DNA from: Geosporobacter ferrireducens
Lineage (GTDB): Bacteria > Bacillota > Clostridia > Peptostreptococcales > Thermotaleaceae
DNA length: 64,000 bases
Reading direction: 5' to 3'
Assembly (NCBI RefSeq): GCF_001750685.1
Contig: NZ_CP017269.1
Coordinates: 2,831,416-2,895,415, forward strand
In this document: piece after piece, positions 62,170 to 64,000 of the stretch
How the letters are laid out: every line of letters starts with the position of its first letter
How positions within the stretch are numbered: the first letter of the stretch is position 1
Position numbers and translations under genes: made by a program
The notes under the pieces: generated by a model
Seen by the model: only the letters and a program-made list of their open reading frames with translations
Told to the model about the DNA's origin: nothing
Database searches by the model: none

Positions 62170-63123
62170 ATGGAGTATTTATTGCTATTAATCGGCTTTG
62201 CACTATTAATTAAGGGTGCTGATTACTTTGTTGAAGGAGCTTCGGGCATTGCTAAATTGCTTCGGGTACCGCCTATCCTGATCGGCTTAACCATCGTAGC
62301 TTTTGGAACCAGCTCGCCCGAAGCTGCTGTCAGTATCCGGGCAGCGTTAAATGGAAGCAACGGAATTGCACTGGGGAACGTTGTAGGCAGCAATATTTTT
62401 AATATCTCTCTAATCATCGGGATTACTGCCATGATTAATCCATTACAGGTAGAGCGGGAAACGGTGAGAAAGGAAATTCCTTTTACCTTACTATCCAGTA
62501 TCTTATTATTGATTTTAGTATCAGATACTCTGCTGCAGGGTTTCGTTACGAATCAGATTACCAGGGGAGATGGCTTTGTTTTGGGCTGTTTCTTCCTGAT
62601 TTTTATGTTTTATCTATTAGAGGTAGCACTGCATAGTAGAGAAAAAGATGAAGACTTGACGGCATTTTGCCCCAAAACCATGGGGAAAAACGTAGTCTTT
62701 ACAGTGGGAGGCCTGGCGGCTATTATCTTTGGCGGAGAACTGGTGGTGGGCAGCAGTACGACCATTGCACGAACACTGGGAATGAGCGAAACCATGATCG
62801 GATTAACCATTGTGGCTGTAGGGACCTCTCTGCCAGAACTGATGACTTCTGTGACCGCAGCCATTAAGAAACAGAGTGAGATTGCGGTCGGGAATATTGT
62901 AGGAAGCAATATTTTTAATATATTATTTGTGCTGGGAATTTCTTCGGCGGTCTATCCTATAAAAGTAGATCCAAAGATCTTTTTTGATATAAAGTTGATG
63001 ATTTTATATATGACGATCTTATTGGTGTTCTCTAGAAGCCATCATAGAATCAGCAGGAAAGAGGGATTTATCCTGTTGATGTCCTACGTATTCTATGGGG
63101 TTTATGTAGTTCTTAGAGGATAG
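62170..63123 (+). CDS. Calcium/sodium antiporter (CaCA family, YrbG-like)
   Basis: A 317-residue antiporter with two inverted repeats of about five helices. The paired ion-binding motifs are VAFGTSSPEAAVS in the first half and VAVGTSLPELMTS in the second, with GNVVGSNIFNI and GNIVGSNIFNI following. ATG 62170 has GGAGGAAA upstream; an earlier in-frame ATG at 62104 would add 22 residues before the first helix. Confidence 0.92.
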   Translation: MEYLLLLIGFALLIKGADYFVEGASGIAKLLRVPPILIGLTIVAFGTSSPEAAVSIRAALNGSNGIALGNVVGSNIFNISLIIGITAMINPLQVERETVRKEIPFTLLSSILLLILVSDTLLQGFVTNQITRGDGFVLGCFFLIFMFYLLEVALHSREKDEDLTAFCPKTMGKNVVFTVGGLAAIIFGGELVVGSSTTIARTLGMSETMIGLTIVAVGTSLPELMTSVTAAIKKQSEIAVGNIVGSNIFNILFVLGISSAVYPIKVDPKIFFDIKLMILYMTILLVFSRSHHRISRKEGFILLMSYVFYGVYVVLRG

Positions 63124-63196
63124 ATTAGAGCAGCTATCATGAAACAACCTCTCATGTACATACAATGAAGTAGTAACCGTTATGGGAGGTTTTCCG

Positions 63197-64000
63197 ATGG
63201 AAAGCAATAACACCTTTAAAATTGCCAGCATCTACATAGGAACTGTTATTGGAGCAGGTTTTGCCTCAGGACAGGAAATCATGCAATTCTTCACAAGATA
63301 TGGAATCCACGGCCTTTATGGTATATTGGTGGCATCCCTATTATTTAGTTTGGTAGGGAGCTTTATTTTATGGAAGGTTTATCGCTATCAGATCCAATCC
63401 TATGATCAGCTAATCGAACCGGTTCTCGGACATACGGTAGGAAAGATGATAGAAGGATTATTGTCTTTACTGCTCCTTTCTGGATACTGCATTATGTTAG
63501 CTGGTAGCGGAGCACTGTTCCAACAGCAGTTTGGTCTGCCTAAACTTTCAGGAATCCTAGTGATGAGTTTTGTTACTTTTATTATTTTTTTATTTAGTAT
63601 TCGAGGCTTGGCATGGATTAATATGGTAGTGGTACCCATTTTGTTTATAGGAATTATGAGTATGGGCATTTGGGTAATCTTTAGCTGTGGATTCACCTTA
63701 AGCAATGAAGTAGGCAGTACCTTCAATGTATATACCGGCAATTGGATTACTTCCGCGCTGCTCTATGTCTCCTACAATAGTATTGGTGCTACCGTAGTAA
63801 TGTGTTCCCTCCTACCGCTGATTAGTAGTCCTAATGCTGCTCTGAGAGGAGGGGTTCTAGGAGGGATGGGATTAGGATTATTGGCCATGTTTTTATTACT
63901 GCCTACACTGATTCTTTATACGGATATCAATGGAGTGGAAATACCCATGATGGCAATTGCCTCAAAACTGGGTAGTTCTATGCAGATTGGTTATGGAATC
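63197..64000 (+). CDS. YkvI family membrane protein (3' end outside the window)
   Basis: A reading frame open for 268 codons to the right edge. The start FKIASIYIGTVIGAGFASGQ followed by EIMQFF is characteristic of the YkvI family, which has an APC-like fold, and about eight hydrophobic segments are visible. ATG 63197 has GGGAGG seven bases upstream. Substrate unknown. It is partial only because the window ends. Confidence 0.87.
   Translation, partial: MESNNTFKIASIYIGTVIGAGFASGQEIMQFFTRYGIHGLYGILVASLLFSLVGSFILWKVYRYQIQSYDQLIEPVLGHTVGKMIEGLLSLLLLSGYCIMLAGSGALFQQQFGLPKLSGILVMSFVTFIIFLFSIRGLAWINMVVVPILFIGIMSMGIWVIFSCGFTLSNEVGSTFNVYTGNWITSALLYVSYNSIGATVVMCSLLPLISSPNAALRGGVLGGMGLGLLAMFLLLPTLILYTDINGVEIPMMAIASKLGSSMQIGYGI

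Overview
The window reads as an origin-proximal chromosome segment of an anaerobic, spore-forming clostridium. I infer something in the Alkaliphilus/Natronincola neighbourhood; this is not proven. The grounds are the order mnmE-mnmG-rsmG-noc-parA-parB with parS-like sites, the sporulation gene yyaC, an AT-rich base composition, strong AGGAGG ribosome sites, and tripartite tricarboxylate transporter, 5-oxoprolinase and ornithine racemase genes. I found no rRNA, tRNA or CRISPR array.

Layout. 1-7.2 kb: tRNA modification, nucleoid occlusion and chromosome partition, with a small GDT1-type membrane protein on the minus strand. 7.2-10 kb: a PhzF-like enzyme, then a run of six very small membrane proteins behind a textbook sigma-H promoter. 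10-16 kb: two GNAT acetyltransferases, a decayed IS200/IS605 element (TnpB zinc-ribbon remnant plus an omega-RNA-like right end), cysteine desulfurase, DUF4446 protein, lipid kinase, YkuS and YyaC. 16-24.3 kb: an RND efflux pump, a geranylgeranyl-reductase-like flavoprotein, an HTH-TPR regulator and ornithine racemase.

24.4-32.1 kb: a seven-gene aromatic amino acid operon (DAHP synthase, tyrA, aroA, pheA, aroC, aroB, chorismate mutase-shikimate kinase fusion). Ahead of it is a strong promoter, a 50-residue reading frame packed with Phe/Tyr/Trp codons, a strong terminator, and a 16-base segment inside the reading frame that can pair with the terminator's 5' arm. This is the layout of ribosome-mediated transcription attenuation, and it is the most striking find here.

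32.3-43.7 kb: a cluster with two TctC binding proteins, TctB, TctA, a TIM-barrel enzyme, type I dehydroquinate dehydratase, a thiamine-diphosphate enzyme, an IclR regulator, shikimate dehydrogenase and a DMT transporter. Three promoters in it, one of them divergent, share the same geometry: -35, 17 bp, -10, 8 bp, then two GTTCC-N7-GGAAC-type dyads 3 bp apart. The cluster looks like an IclR-controlled uptake and use system for a hydroaromatic acid such as quinate or shikimate. It also holds the two shikimate-pathway steps missing from the biosynthetic operon.

43.8-57.1 kb: a chemoreceptor, HMG-CoA-lyase-like enzyme and acylating aldehyde dehydrogenase; a sodium:solute symporter with a tiny accessory protein; an NtrB/NtrC-type two-component pair; then a sigma-54 promoter driving a 5-oxoprolinase operon (pxpA, NRAMP-like transporter, pxpB, pxpC). 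57-64 kb: a chemoreceptor behind a cyclic-di-GMP-I riboswitch (minus strand), agmatinase, PlsC acyltransferase, SdpR/SdpI, a Ca2+/cation antiporter, and a YkvI-type membrane protein that runs off the right edge.
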